A program made the translations under genes and the position numbers. Below, piece by piece: positions 1-6,793 of a DNA stretch of 8,191 bases. The first letter of the stretch is position 1. Every line of letters starts with the position of its first letter. Source of the stretch: Sphingomonas sp. CCH9-E2 (GTDB lineage Bacteria; Pseudomonadota; Alphaproteobacteria; Sphingomonadales; Sphingomonadaceae). The notes under the pieces are model-generated. The model saw only the letters and a program-made list of their open reading frames with translations. It had not been told where the DNA came from and did not search any database. Where the stretch lies: contig NZ_LSJM01000466.1 in the NCBI RefSeq assembly GCF_001557215.1, positions 1-8,191 on the forward strand. Direction: 5' to 3'.

Positions 1-845
1 CCTTCAGGCAGATAGCATTTGAACTCGAACGATTCGGCGCTCTCGAACGGGTTAGCGGTGCGGCCGGTTGTCCGGTTGACCTTGCCCGCCACCACCATTG
101 TCTCGGCATTGGCAAAGCTGGTCATGTCGGTGCTCGCCAGCGTGACCCAGGCAAACAGATCTGCCGTCCGAGCGCCAGCGGCGGTGCCGCCGCCATCGCG
201 CAGCGTCGCGACATAGTTGGCCTGCCAGTCGAAGCCCCAGGCGAGGTAGGACAAAGTGATCGTCGCCGTCCCGCCCTGCGGCGAATCGGTCTCGACCGAC
301 AGGGTCGGCTTGGCTGACAGACCCTCGGGCACGCCGTCATAGGCGATGGCATCCTCGGTCGGGCCGCAATTGAGCACCTCGATCCCGCGCTCGGTCTCGA
401 CGATCGCCGCGCCGTCGGGGCCCGAGCGGATGACCGCGCGCTCCTCAACCGTCTTGCCATCCCGTGTCCGGCGCAACGTCACCGGTCGGGCGAAGCCGCG
501 CCGATACAGGCTGCCCGGCGACAACAGGTCGCCGTCGAGATTCTTCTCCCGCACCCCGGCAGGCAGACCAGTGACGATCGCGCTCTCGGGCAGGATGCCT
601 GAGGCGACGCCCTCGAACCGGATCACCGCGCGGCCCGCCGGAATTGTCACCGTCCGCGTCTCGGTGATCAGCGCATAGCCCCCGAGCCAGTCGAGATCGA
701 TCTTCTGGTCCGACTCGCGATCGGGCGCGCGGTAGATGGTGACGCCGACCGCATCGGGTCCGGCCGACGTCTGCACGCTCTGCGCCGACGCCTCACCCGT
801 CGCGGCAAGCGCGGTCGCGATCAGCAACAGGGCGGCGCGCCGCAC
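1..845 (-). CDS. Exported DUF4139 family protein, downstream paralog (3' end cut off by window)
   Basis: I translated this reading frame by hand from the minus strand. It starts at GTG (843-845) and stays open for 281 codons to the window edge, so the C-terminus is missing. Residues 1-22 form a Sec signal peptide: two Arg, a hydrophobic core LLLIATALAA and an A-S-A/Q cleavage site. The mature part aligns by eye with the upstream neighbour. Both have VTIY near the N-terminus, DLL(S/T)PxSL, then ARPTLSV/AKPTLSV, TLSYL, and a (T/N)xETMVVAGKV or NTLLVAGAV stretch, which are features of the DUF4139 region. Unlike its neighbour it carries an insert of roughly 15 residues after VTIY (about residues 40-55, containing LDWLGG) and two Cys (160 and 277). 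The start is only 10 nt after the neighbour's stop, with AAGG 8 nt upstream, so the two are probably co-transcribed. DUF4139 is linked to the cell envelope, but its function is not established. The family call is good; the role is unknown. Confidence 0.85.
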   Translation of the reverse strand, partial: MRRAALLLIATALAATGEASAQSVQTSAGPDAVGVTIYRAPDRESDQKIDLDWLGGYALITETRTVTIPAGRAVIRFEGVASGILPESAIVTGLPAGVREKNLDGDLLSPGSLYRRGFARPVTLRRTRDGKTVEERAVIRSGPDGAAIVETERGIEVLNCGPTEDAIAYDGVPEGLSAKPTLSVETDSPQGGTATITLSYLAWGFDWQANYVATLRDGGGTAAGARTADLFAWVTLASTDMTSFANAETMVVAGKVNRTTGRTANPFESAESFEFKCYLPE

Positions 846-853
846 CGGCCGCG

Positions 854-857
854 CCTT
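854..857 (-). promoter_or_regulatory. Ribosome binding site that fixes the GTG start of the downstream DUF4139 gene
   Basis: On the minus strand the bases AAGG overlap the TAA stop of the upstream gene and lie 8 nt before the GTG at 843-845. No in-frame ATG gives a complete signal peptide, so this site and the signal peptide together decide the start. The overlap with the upstream stop suggests translational coupling. Confidence 0.55.
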
Positions 858-2232
858 AGTAACGCGTTTCGAAGGTCGCGGTCAGCGTTGCCTCGCCATT
901 GGCGGGGACGCTCACCTTCCACAGCGCCTCATCGGCGTTGATCCGCTCGCTCGCTTGCGTTTCGTTCAGAATCTTCGTGTCTTTCCACCAGCTGTCGAGC
1001 CCGCCCTGCGACAGTTCGACCGTCACTGCCTCGGCCCGTGCATTGGTCAGCGTATAGACCATCGTCGTGCGCCATTTGGTCGACCCGGCACGCTCGCGCG
1101 TCTGCACCACCGCCTTGACCTTCACGTCGAACGCCTCGCCGGTCTTGATCGCCAGCCGCGATCCCATCGGCGTATGCGGGATCGCATTCTCGCCGATGAA
1201 CTGCGGCGCCCCGCGCGCGTCGCGCATATAGATGCGCACCGTCCCGGCGGGCAGCGCATCGCCAAGGCCGCCCTCCTTGGATGACGAGAAGCGCAGCACC
1301 GTGTCGACGCTGCGCGCCTGATCCTGCCGCCCCAGCCAGGGATTGCGATAGGCATAGGCCTTTGCCGCCGGCGCCCCCGCGACGTCGAGGAAGCTGACCT
1401 GCTTCTGCTGGCGCTGCGCGATCGTCGTGCGGCCGGGGATCGGATAGACATAGAAGTCGCCGATCCGCTCGCGTCCCGCCGTCTCGGTGCCCGGCACCAT
1501 CACCGATCCCATGCCGCGCCCGCCGCCGCCGACCGCACCCGCGACCAGCAGGGTGTTCGCGTTGGTATAGGTGGTGCCGCTAGTGTTGGTCAGCGTCAGC
1601 CAGCCCTGAACGTCGATCTTGCCCGCCTTCTCGTCGAACAGCGCGACATAGTCGGACTTCCAGCCCAATCCATAGGTCAGGTAGCTCAGCGTCACCGGCC
1701 GCGATCCCGCCGCATCGGCATCCAGCGTCACCGACAGCGTCGGCCGCGCGCGCAGGGATGGCGGCAGCGACGGGAAGATCACCCGGTCGTCCTTGCCCAG
1801 CACCTCGATCCGCCCGCCAATCTCGACCACCGTGCCGTCATTATAGGCAAGCACCTTGGCCGGCAGGTTCTGGCCGCCGCGCACGACGGTCACCGACTGG
1901 CCGACCGCCTTTTCCATCAGCGATTCGGGGGTGAGCAGGTCGAAATCGAAATTCTGTTCGACGATTGTCGCGCCGGGCGCACCGATCGTCACCGTCTCCG
2001 GCCGGATCTGCGCCGAGACATCGGGGAAATCCTGTTTCGACTTGCCCGCGGGCAGGCGCAGCTCGCGCTTGTCCTGCACCAGCGCCAGATTGTTGTTGTA
2101 GATGGTGACCGCGACATCGCCCTGGGCACTGGCGCCCTGCGGGGCTTGCGCGGTTTGCGCGACGGCGGGGGTCGCCAGCATCGTCCCGGACAGCGCGGCT
2201 CCAGCCGCAAGCGCCAACGTCATCCGCCGCAT
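856..2232 (-). CDS. Exported DUF4139 domain-containing protein
   Basis: A 458-residue protein with a Sec signal peptide at residues 1-26 (MRRM, then a hydrophobic Ala/Leu core, cleavage after A-V-A before Gln), so it is expected in the periplasm or outer envelope. Conserved-looking blocks are VTIYNNNLALVQ (43-54), DLLTPESL (98-105), RARPTLSV (161-168) and TLSYLTYGLGW (181-191), followed by a beta-rich C-terminal half and the end ETRY. These match the DUF4139 family. A Gly-rich linker lies near residues 235-243. It has no Cys and no recognisable catalytic motif. The start ATG at 2230-2232 has AAGGGGG 5 nt upstream. A second Met at residue 4 is possible but worse spaced. The next gene follows after 10 nt and is a paralog, which points to a duplicated two-gene unit. 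A structural or interaction role in the envelope is inference. Confidence 0.88.
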   Translation of the reverse strand: MRRMTLALAAGAALSGTMLATPAVAQTAQAPQGASAQGDVAVTIYNNNLALVQDKRELRLPAGKSKQDFPDVSAQIRPETVTIGAPGATIVEQNFDFDLLTPESLMEKAVGQSVTVVRGGQNLPAKVLAYNDGTVVEIGGRIEVLGKDDRVIFPSLPPSLRARPTLSVTLDADAAGSRPVTLSYLTYGLGWKSDYVALFDEKAGKIDVQGWLTLTNTSGTTYTNANTLLVAGAVGGGGRGMGSVMVPGTETAGRERIGDFYVYPIPGRTTIAQRQQKQVSFLDVAGAPAAKAYAYRNPWLGRQDQARSVDTVLRFSSSKEGGLGDALPAGTVRIYMRDARGAPQFIGENAIPHTPMGSRLAIKTGEAFDVKVKAVVQTRERAGSTKWRTTMVYTLTNARAEAVTVELSQGGLDSWWKDTKILNETQASERINADEALWKVSVPANGEATLTATFETRY

Positions 2233-2259
2233 CGCATCCCCCTTCGATCTGGTCCCCGC

Positions 2260-2294
2260 ACCATCGTCAAGCCGCGCGCGATGTCAACGGTCAA
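2260..2294 (-). promoter_or_regulatory. Candidate promoter of the DUF4139 operon
   Basis: On the minus strand a consensus -35 TTGACA (2287-2282) is followed 17 nt later by ATGGTG/GATGGT (about 2265-2259), a poor -10. Two more TTGAC motifs lie at 2294-2289 and 2270-2265. Initiation near 2253 would give a leader of about 20 nt that includes the ribosome binding site. The -35 is convincing and the -10 is weak, so the exact start is uncertain. Confidence 0.35.
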
Positions 2295-2310
2295 GGGCGG
2301 CAGAAACGCA

Positions 2311-2341
2311 AAGGCCGGCCCGTAAGCTACGGACCGGCCTT
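2311..2341 (-). terminator. Terminator hairpin downstream of the DUF4167 gene
   Basis: The arms 2311-2324 and 2328-2341 form a 14-bp stem with a 3-nt loop, starting 23 nt after the stop codon at 2365. In minus-strand RNA every position pairs, with one G-U wobble (2319/2333). In plus-strand RNA that position is a C-A mismatch, so the element favours minus-strand transcripts. The following tract is only moderately T-rich (TTTGCGTTTC). Confidence 0.75.
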
Positions 2342-2364
2342 AACTTTCTCGGCGGGAAAGGCGC

Positions 2365-3147
2365 TTATTCAGCCGCTTCCGGCTCGCCTTCTTCCTTCTT
2401 CACGCGGCGGCGGCGGGGCTTGACCTCGACCACCTCGCCCTCGACGCCGAGCGCGGGGGGTAGCACTGCCGCGATGTCGTTGCCATGGCCCGCATCGCTG
2501 CTCGCCTCATCCCGGCGCGGACGGCCACGGCGTGCGCGGCGACCGTCTTCGGCCGGAGCCTCATCCTCGTTCGCAGCGACCGGAGTCTCCTCGCCCTCGA
2601 CGCCACGCGGCTGACGCTCGCGGCGGTTGTCGCGGTCGCGCCCGTCACCAGCACGTGCATCACGGTCACGACCCTCGCGATTGTCGCGCTCGCGGCGCGG
2701 GCGGCGGTCGTTGCGCTCGCCGCGATCGCGGTTGTCGCGGTCACGATTGTCGCGGCCCTGGCGCTCGGACTGCTCATCGCCCTCGTCGGCGAACTCGCCG
2801 TCCTGGCTGCGCGCGCCCTCGTCGCCGTCGAACTCGTCCTCGTCGCCGTCGAACTCGTCGCGCTGGCGGCGCTGCTGCGGGTTCTGGTCCTCGAAGCGCG
2901 AGCGCGTTTCGGCCAGCACGCGGAAATAATGATCCGCGAACTGCAGATAATATTCGGTGTTCACCCGGTCGCCGGCCATCTGCGCGTCGCGAGCGAGGTT
3001 CTTGTATTTCTCAAGCAGCTGCGCGGCATTGCCACGTGCGCGATTGTCGATGCGGTTGCCCGAATTGGGGTTGTTGCCGCCGCCCTGCTGGCGCTGGCCA
3101 CCACGGCCGCGACGGCGACCGTTGTTCGCCTGACGATTGTTGATCAA
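2365..3147 (-). CDS. DUF4167 domain-containing protein with disordered charged tail
   Basis: A 260-residue protein of the alphaproteobacterial DUF4167 family. Residues 1-30 are Arg/Gly/Asn/Gln-rich and resemble an RNA-binding tail. Residues 31-85 form the conserved core: NRIDNRARGNAAQLLEKYKN, then DAQMAGDRVNTEYYLQFADHYFRVL. From about residue 86 to the end it is low-complexity and probably disordered. This part has an acidic FDGDE repeat (99-110), an Arg/Asp/Asn-rich tract (about 131-178), acidic stretches, and basic RRARRGRPRR (203-212) and KPRRRRVKK (243-251) clusters. The start is TTG at 3147-3145. An in-frame stop lies 18 nt upstream and the next in-frame Met is at residue 57, inside the core, so TTG is the only sensible start; AGGA lies 10 nt upstream. 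The gene lies downstream of prmC, a neighbourhood I recall as common in alphaproteobacteria. RNA binding is inference from composition only, and no function is established. Confidence 0.88.
   Translation of the reverse strand: MINNRQANNGRRRGRGGQRQQGGGNNPNSGNRIDNRARGNAAQLLEKYKNLARDAQMAGDRVNTEYYLQFADHYFRVLAETRSRFEDQNPQQRRQRDEFDGDEDEFDGDEGARSQDGEFADEGDEQSERQGRDNRDRDNRDRGERNDRRPRRERDNREGRDRDARAGDGRDRDNRRERQPRGVEGEETPVAANEDEAPAEDGRRARRGRPRRDEASSDAGHGNDIAAVLPPALGVEGEVVEVKPRRRRVKKEEGEPEAAE
2614..2757 (-). repeat. Degenerate Arg/Asp/Asn codon repeat inside the DUF4167 gene
   Basis: Codons for RDNR/RDRD-type units recur across residues about 131-178, so the DNA is a degenerate short tandem repeat. 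It probably varies in length by replication slippage and creates hydrophobic-looking shadow reading frames on the other strand. Confidence 0.7.
2818..2853 (-). repeat. Short direct repeat encoding FDGDE twice
   Basis: Residues 99-103 and 106-110 of the DUF4167 protein are both FDGDE, separated by DE. The underlying DNA (GTCGCCGTCGAACTCGTC on the plus strand) is repeated almost exactly, which indicates a recent tandem duplication in the disordered acidic segment. Confidence 0.75.
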
Positions 3148-3377
3148 CGTCTGTGTGTCCTGTCCTTACTCAATCCGCCATCGGTCAAACAGCGATCCCG
3201 GATGCGTGTTACACCGCACGCCGCCACGGCCCTTCGGACCGAAACGGCTCCCGCATGGCTGCCGGACAATCAGCAGCGCGCATGCCTTGATTTGGGTCGG
3301 CAAACCTTTTCAACGATTTAGGTTGCTGGTGCCTGCCCCGGGCTCATCCTTAGCCCGCGCGGCAACATTCTCCAAGC
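3148..3377 (-). promoter_or_regulatory. Geneless region upstream of DUF4167; probable structured 5' leader
   Basis: No credible gene lies between prmC and the DUF4167 start. In minus-strand RNA four simple stem-loops can be drawn. They are 3339-3357 (6 bp, 7-nt loop), 3253-3285 (two 5-bp helices with a 3-nt bulge and a 10-nt loop), 3227-3241 (6 bp with one wobble, 3-nt loop) and 3204-3221 (5 bp, 8-nt loop). None has a T-run, so none looks like a standard terminator for prmC. With the candidate promoter at 3378-3408 this would be a leader of more than 200 nt. A short open frame starting at an ATG at about 3257 ends in TAA near 3210, but nothing supports it as a gene. I do not recognise a known riboswitch. 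The structures were drawn by eye and some could be chance in GC-rich DNA. Confidence 0.4.
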
Positions 3378-3408
3378 CTTATATTGGTGCAGCGCATCGA
3401 TAGTTCAA
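3378..3408 (-). promoter_or_regulatory. Candidate sigma70-type promoter for the DUF4167 gene
   Basis: On the minus strand TTGAAC (3408-3403, overlapping the prmC stop) is followed by a 19-nt spacer and TATAAG (3383-3378). The -10 matches the consensus at five of six positions and lies in a locally AT-rich patch. The spacer is longer than the usual 17 nt, and a 17-nt reading gives the weaker AATATA. Confidence 0.35.
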
Positions 3409-4268
3409 TTTCGCGGCATTTTTGCCGCAACCGCGCGCGGGCGTCCGCCCAGGTCATGATGGAGCACAGGATCGAGCCCCGCGCCACGCATCAGCGCCGA
3501 CACGGCCTCCCCTTGCGTCCAGCCGATCTCCAGCACGGCGATCCCGCCCGGCGCGAGCAGCCTGGGCAGGTCGGGAATGACCCGGCGATAATCGTCGAGG
3601 CCATCCGCGCCGGCGAACAGCGCCGCGGGCGGTTCATGGTCGCGCACCTCCGGCCCCAGCTCCTCGCCGACGCCGATATAGGGCGGGTTGCACAGGATCA
3701 GGTCGAACTGGCCGTGGAGATCGGTTGCCCAGTCGCCGCGCCGCAGATCAACCCGTTCCGCGATACCCAAAGCTGCTGCGTTGCGCCGCGCATAGTCGAG
3801 CGCGGTATCGGACGCATCGACCCCGACACCCGTAGCGCCCGGCCACTCCGCCAGTGCAGCCAGCAACAAGGTCCCGGGCCCCATGCCAAGGTCCAGCACC
3901 CGCCCCGGCCCCGCGCTCCCGGCAAAATGCGCCACCGCCGCTTCGATCAGCGTCTCGCTATCCGCACGCGGCACCAGCACGCCGGGGCCAACCCCAATCT
4001 CGACCGTCCAGAACCCGCGCGACCCGGTGATATAGGCAACCGGCTCATGCGCGAGGCGGCGTTCCACCAGCGCGTCGAAGCTGGCCGGAGCGGGATCGCC
4101 CAGATGCTTCAGCAGCAAATCCTGATGCGACACGCCCAAGGCATGCGCCATCAACAATTCGGCATCGAGCCGTGGCGTCGCCGACGTAATCCGCGCAGCC
4201 GCATCGGCAAGGGCAGCCCTAACTCCCCTCCCGCCTGCGGGAGGGGTCGGGGGAGGGCCTGTCACCAT
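3405..4268 (-). CDS. prmC: Peptide chain release factor N5-glutamine methyltransferase PrmC
   Basis: This cytoplasmic SAM-dependent enzyme methylates the Gln of the GGQ motif in release factors. The 287-residue product has an N-terminal helical substrate-recognition region (about 16-95, including TPRLDAELLMAHALG and EPVAYITG), then LVPRADSET (98-106), the SAM-binding motif LDLGMGPG (125-132) and the hallmark NPPY at 194-197. The usual Thr of DLGTG is Met here. The gene lies 94 nt after prfA, which encodes its substrate. The start is odd. The ATG at 4268-4266 and the GTG directly after it lie in the spacer of an inverted repeat, and residues about 3-16 are encoded by one repeat arm (Pro/Gly-rich). 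Family similarity begins only around V16-R17, and no start codon exists there (GTT). A GGAGG-like tract lies about 24 nt upstream of this ATG but about 7 nt from an out-of-frame ATG at 4284. The enzyme call is firm; the start is less so. Confidence 0.93.
   Translation of the reverse strand: MVTGPPPTPPAGGRGVRAALADAAARITSATPRLDAELLMAHALGVSHQDLLLKHLGDPAPASFDALVERRLAHEPVAYITGSRGFWTVEIGVGPGVLVPRADSETLIEAAVAHFAGSAGPGRVLDLGMGPGTLLLAALAEWPGATGVGVDASDTALDYARRNAAALGIAERVDLRRGDWATDLHGQFDLILCNPPYIGVGEELGPEVRDHEPPAALFAGADGLDDYRRVIPDLPRLLAPGGIAVLEIGWTQGEAVSALMRGAGLDPVLHHDLGGRPRAVAAKMPRN
4221..4263. repeat. Palindromic repeat, arm A of inverted pair (covers prmC 5' end)
   Basis: A GC-rich REP-like unit with an internal near-perfect palindrome: CCCCTCCCGC, a 2-nt centre, then GCGGGAGGGG. 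It is the reverse complement of arm B (4286-4326), with only about four differences over the ~41 bases shared. It encodes roughly residues 2-16 of PrmC. Confidence 0.8.
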
Positions 4269-4285
4269 AGTGGACGGCCCGCATG

Positions 4286-4326
4286 GACAGGCCCTCCCCT
4301 AGCCCCTCCCGCAAGCGGGAGGGGAA
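4286..4326. repeat. Palindromic repeat, arm B of inverted pair (prfA-prmC spacer)
   Basis: Inverted partner of arm A, separated from it by a 22-nt spacer (4264-4285) that holds the prmC start codon. It has the same internal palindrome, with AA at the centre instead of CT. A prfA-prmC transcript could fold either two small hairpins or one long hairpin of about 40 bp with the start codon in its loop. The paired layout resembles the REP/BIME elements of other bacteria; I do not know a family name for this one. Confidence 0.8.
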
Positions 4327-4362
4327 CGATGAACGACAGACCGCTAGGCGCTCGGCCCCCGA

Positions 4363-5436
4363 TCACGAATCCAGCGCCGCCAGCCGCTCCGCCTCATCCT
4401 CGGCGACCAGCGCGCCGATCAGCTCGTCCATCTCGCCCTCCAGAATCTCGGGCAGGCGGTGGAGGGTCAGGTTGATGCGATGGTCGGTCACCCGCCCCTG
4501 TGGGAAATTATAGGTGCGGATCCGCTCCGACCGGTCGCCCGATCCGACCATCGACTTGCGCGCGCCCGATCGTTCGCTCGCCAGCCGCTCGCGCTCCAGC
4601 TCATACAGCCGCGTGCGCAGCACCTGCATCGCCTTGTCGCGATTCTTGTGCTGCGACCGTTGGTCCTGCTGGATCACCACCAGCCCGGTCGGAATATGCG
4701 TCAGCCGCACCGCCGAATCGGTCGTGTTGACGTGCTGCCCGCCCGCACCGCTCGCGCGATAGATGTCGATGCGCAGATCTTCGTTGCGGATCTCGACATC
4801 GACCTCTTCGGCCTCGGGCAGCACCGCCACCGTTGCCGCCGACGTATGGATGCGCCCACCGCTCTCGGTCACCGGCACGCGCTGGACGCGATGCACGCCG
4901 CTCTCGAACTTGAGCTTGGCGAACACGCCCTTGCCCGCGACGCTGGCGACCACTTCCTTATAGCCCCCGGCTTCCGACGTGGACGCAGAGATCAGCTCGA
5001 CCTTCCACCCCTGTCGCTCGGCATAGCGGGTGTACATGCGCAGCAGATCGCCCGCGAACAGCCCCGCCTCGTCCCCGCCGGTCCCGGCGCGGATTTCCAG
5101 CATCGCCGCGCGCTCGTCCGCCGCGTCGCGCGGCAACAGCGCCAGCGCAAGGCGGTGGTCGGCCTGCGCCAGTGCCGCCTCGTTCGCGCGCAATTCCTCC
5201 GCCGCCATTGCGCGCAGCTCGGCATCCGCCTCGCGCGTCATCGCCGCCAGGCTCACCGCCTCGGCGCGCAGCCGCCGCACCTCGCCCGCCGCCGCCGCGA
5301 CCGGCTCCAGCTCGGCATATTCCTTGGACACCGCGACAAAGCGATCCGACGGCAGATCGCCGGTCGCCATCATCGCCGACAACTCATCCCGCCGCGCCTC
5401 GATCTGCGCGATCCGCTCGGGGGAGATGCGGGTCAT
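4363..5436 (-). CDS. prfA: Peptide chain release factor 1 (RF1)
   Basis: RF1 reads UAA and UAG in the ribosomal A site and triggers release of the peptide. At 357 residues it has the usual length. It shows the N-terminal helical domain 1 (about 1-105), [10 protein letters not shown] (115-124), and the stop-codon recognition tripeptide P-V-T at 188-190 inside [19 protein letters not shown]. The P-x-T form marks RF1 rather than RF2, which has SPF. The catalytic GGQ is at 232-234 within [16 protein letters not shown], and [10 protein letters not shown] (261-270) and the C-terminal [14 protein letters not shown] (307-320) are typical. Gln234 is the expected target of PrmC, encoded just downstream. 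The ATG at 5436 overlaps the hisS stop as ATGA and has no strong Shine-Dalgarno sequence, so translation is probably coupled to hisS. All key motifs are intact. Confidence 0.97.
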   Translation of the reverse strand: MTRISPERIAQIEARRDELSAMMATGDLPSDRFVAVSKEYAELEPVAAAAGEVRRLRAEAVSLAAMTREADAELRAMAAEELRANEAALAQADHRLALALLPRDAADERAAMLEIRAGTGGDEAGLFAGDLLRMYTRYAERQGWKVELISASTSEAGGYKEVVASVAGKGVFAKLKFESGVHRVQRVPVTESGGRIHTSAATVAVLPEAEEVDVEIRNEDLRIDIYRASGAGGQHVNTTDSAVRLTHIPTGLVVIQQDQRSQHKNRDKAMQVLRTRLYELERERLASERSGARKSMVGSGDRSERIRTYNFPQGRVTDHRINLTLHRLPEILEGEMDELIGALVAEDEAERLAALDS

Positions 5437-6752
5437 TCAGTCGGACCGATGCGCTCAGCCAAGCGCCACCCGCCAGCCAGCAGCCCCTCGGCATCTGCAA
5501 ACTTGAAAGAGTTAGCGATCACCCCAGCGATCCGCTCTTGGAGCGCTGCCGTCGCGGGCGTCGTCAAAGCTAATCGGAACAGATAACGGCCATCGAGCGG
5601 CGGACTTTCCGTATCCACCGACAAGATGAGAGCGGGGTTGGCCGACTGCGCCTTCGTGAAACGCTTACGAGGGCTACCGGTCGTGAACATCTCAACCGCG
5701 ATACCGTTGCGCCTAAGAAGTGCAGTTACCTCAGTCGCGAACCCTTCAGCACGCTCCGCCACTAAAGCGACTTGGATCGTGTCCGCCGTCGGCTCCGCCA
5801 GCAGCATCCCCAACCGCTCGATCCCGGCGGCCCAGCCTACGCCAGCCGTCTCCGGGCCGCCCAGGTTCCCGATCAGCCCGTCATAGCGCCCACCGGCCAG
5901 CACCGTGCCCTGCGCGCCCAGCCGGTCGGTGACGAACTCGAACGCGGTGTGGCGATAATAGTCGAGCCCGCGCACCAGCCGCGCGTTGCGCGTCCACGCC
6001 ACGCCCGCCGCGTCCAGCCCGCTGGTCACTGCATCGAAAAACGCCCCCGCCTCGCTCGTCAGATAGGCATCGATGTCCGGCGCGCTGTCCGCGATAGGCC
6101 GATCGCGTGGGTCTTTCGAATCCAGAATCCGCATCGGATTCTTCTCGAGCCGCGTCAGGCTGTCCTCGGACAACTCCCCACGATGCGCCTCGAAATGCGC
6201 CACCAGCGCCGCACGCCATGCCTCGCGCGTCTCCGCGTCGCCCAGCGTGTTGAGCTGCAGCGTCACACCCTCGGCGATCCCCAGCTCCTTGAGCAGTTGG
6301 TCCGCCATGGTCAGCAGCTCGACATCGGCCTGCGGTTCCGCAGCCCCAATGATCTCGGCGTCGATCTGGTGGAACTGGCGATAGCGCCCCTTTTGCGGTC
6401 GCTCATACCGGAACACTGGCCCGTGCGTGGTCAGCTTGAGCGGCGCGAACTGCTGCCACCCTTCGGTAATATACGCCCGGCAAATCCCCGCAGTGAACTC
6501 CGGCCGCAGCGTCAGCAGCTCGTCGCCCCGGTCGGGGAAGGTGTACATTTCCTTCGAAACGACATCGCTGGTCTCGCCCATCGATCGCGCGAAGACCCCG
6601 GTGGATTCGAACACCGGCACCTGAACCTGCTGGAAGCAATAGAGCCGCCGCACATGCTCGAACGCCTCGACCACGCGGGCGAAGCGGCGCTGTTCATCGC
6701 CAAAGATGTCCTGCGTGCCACGCACGCGGCGGGGGGTTTCGATCCGTGCCAT
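5433..6752 (-). CDS. hisS: Histidine--tRNA ligase (HisRS)
   Basis: A class II synthetase that activates His with ATP and loads it on tRNA-His. The 439-residue product has all catalytic signatures: [10 protein letters not shown] (11-20), [13 protein letters not shown] (82-94), motif 2 with [15 protein letters not shown] (115-129), the His-binding RGLDYY (261-266), AGGRYDG (286-292), and motif 3 [12 protein letters not shown] (304-315). The motif-2 loop is the common bacterial type. The catalytic part is normal, but the C-terminal anticodon-binding domain (about 325-439) is divergent. The usual FKKQ/KKRM-SKA region reads [10 protein letters not shown] (359-368), the following GEDE/GESE-like turn reads VDTES (379-383), and the usual (V)VKDL strand is not recognisable. 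DNA for this part is lower in GC, with codons such as TTA, AGG, CTT and GTA that look rare elsewhere here. The start ATG has no strong ribosome binding site. The gene heads the minus-strand run hisS-prfA-prmC and is divergent from miaB. Confidence 0.95.
   Translation of the reverse strand: MARIETPRRVRGTQDIFGDEQRRFARVVEAFEHVRRLYCFQQVQVPVFESTGVFARSMGETSDVVSKEMYTFPDRGDELLTLRPEFTAGICRAYITEGWQQFAPLKLTTHGPVFRYERPQKGRYRQFHQIDAEIIGAAEPQADVELLTMADQLLKELGIAEGVTLQLNTLGDAETREAWRAALVAHFEAHRGELSEDSLTRLEKNPMRILDSKDPRDRPIADSAPDIDAYLTSEAGAFFDAVTSGLDAAGVAWTRNARLVRGLDYYRHTAFEFVTDRLGAQGTVLAGGRYDGLIGNLGGPETAGVGWAAGIERLGMLLAEPTADTIQVALVAERAEGFATEVTALLRRNGIAVEMFTTGSPRKRFTKAQSANPALILSVDTESPPLDGRYLFRLALTTPATAALQERIAGVIANSFKFADAEGLLAGGWRLAERIGPTE
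5461..5785. other. Lower-GC tract covering the hisS anticodon-binding domain
   Basis: By hand count 5461-5820 has 221 G or C of 360 (about 61%), against 90 of 120 (75%) in 5821-5940 and 82 of 120 (68%) in 5341-5460. The change falls near codon 325 of hisS, at the boundary between the catalytic and anticodon-binding domains. The cause could be acquired sequence or relaxed selection. Confidence 0.6.
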
Positions 6753-6793
6753 TTGCGGCGGGTCTTTATGGTCTGGGGGGCCGGAAGGGAAGA
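6753..6793 (-). promoter_or_regulatory. Weak candidate promoter for hisS-prfA-prmC
   Basis: On the minus strand CATAAA (6770-6765) could serve as a -10 that would start transcription only a few bases before the hisS ATG. The hexamer 17 nt upstream (TCTTCC) is a poor -35. Some promoter must lie in or near the 81-nt divergent spacer unless hisS is read from inside miaB, but the evidence for this exact site is slight. Confidence 0.2.

Noticed and set aside
2614..2860. Regularly repeated short motifs that might suggest a CRISPR array
   Set aside because: The units are codon-phased, degenerate and without unique spacers of constant length. They encode the disordered tail of the DUF4167 protein.
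2485..3321. Long plus-strand open frame encoding a very hydrophobic, membrane-like protein
   Set aside because: It is the antisense of the DUF4167 gene. Its hydrophobic Val/Ala/Leu runs are the complement of Arg/Asp-rich codons, and the minus-strand frame matches a known family.
3339..3357. Stem-loop after prmC considered as its terminator
   Set aside because: The stem is only 6 bp and is followed by G-rich sequence with no T-run, so I list it only as part of the leader region.
3384..5586. Two long plus-strand open frames opposite prmC and prfA
   Set aside because: They are rich in Arg, His and Pro with no recognisable domain, as expected for antisense frames in GC-rich DNA. The minus-strand genes are unambiguous.
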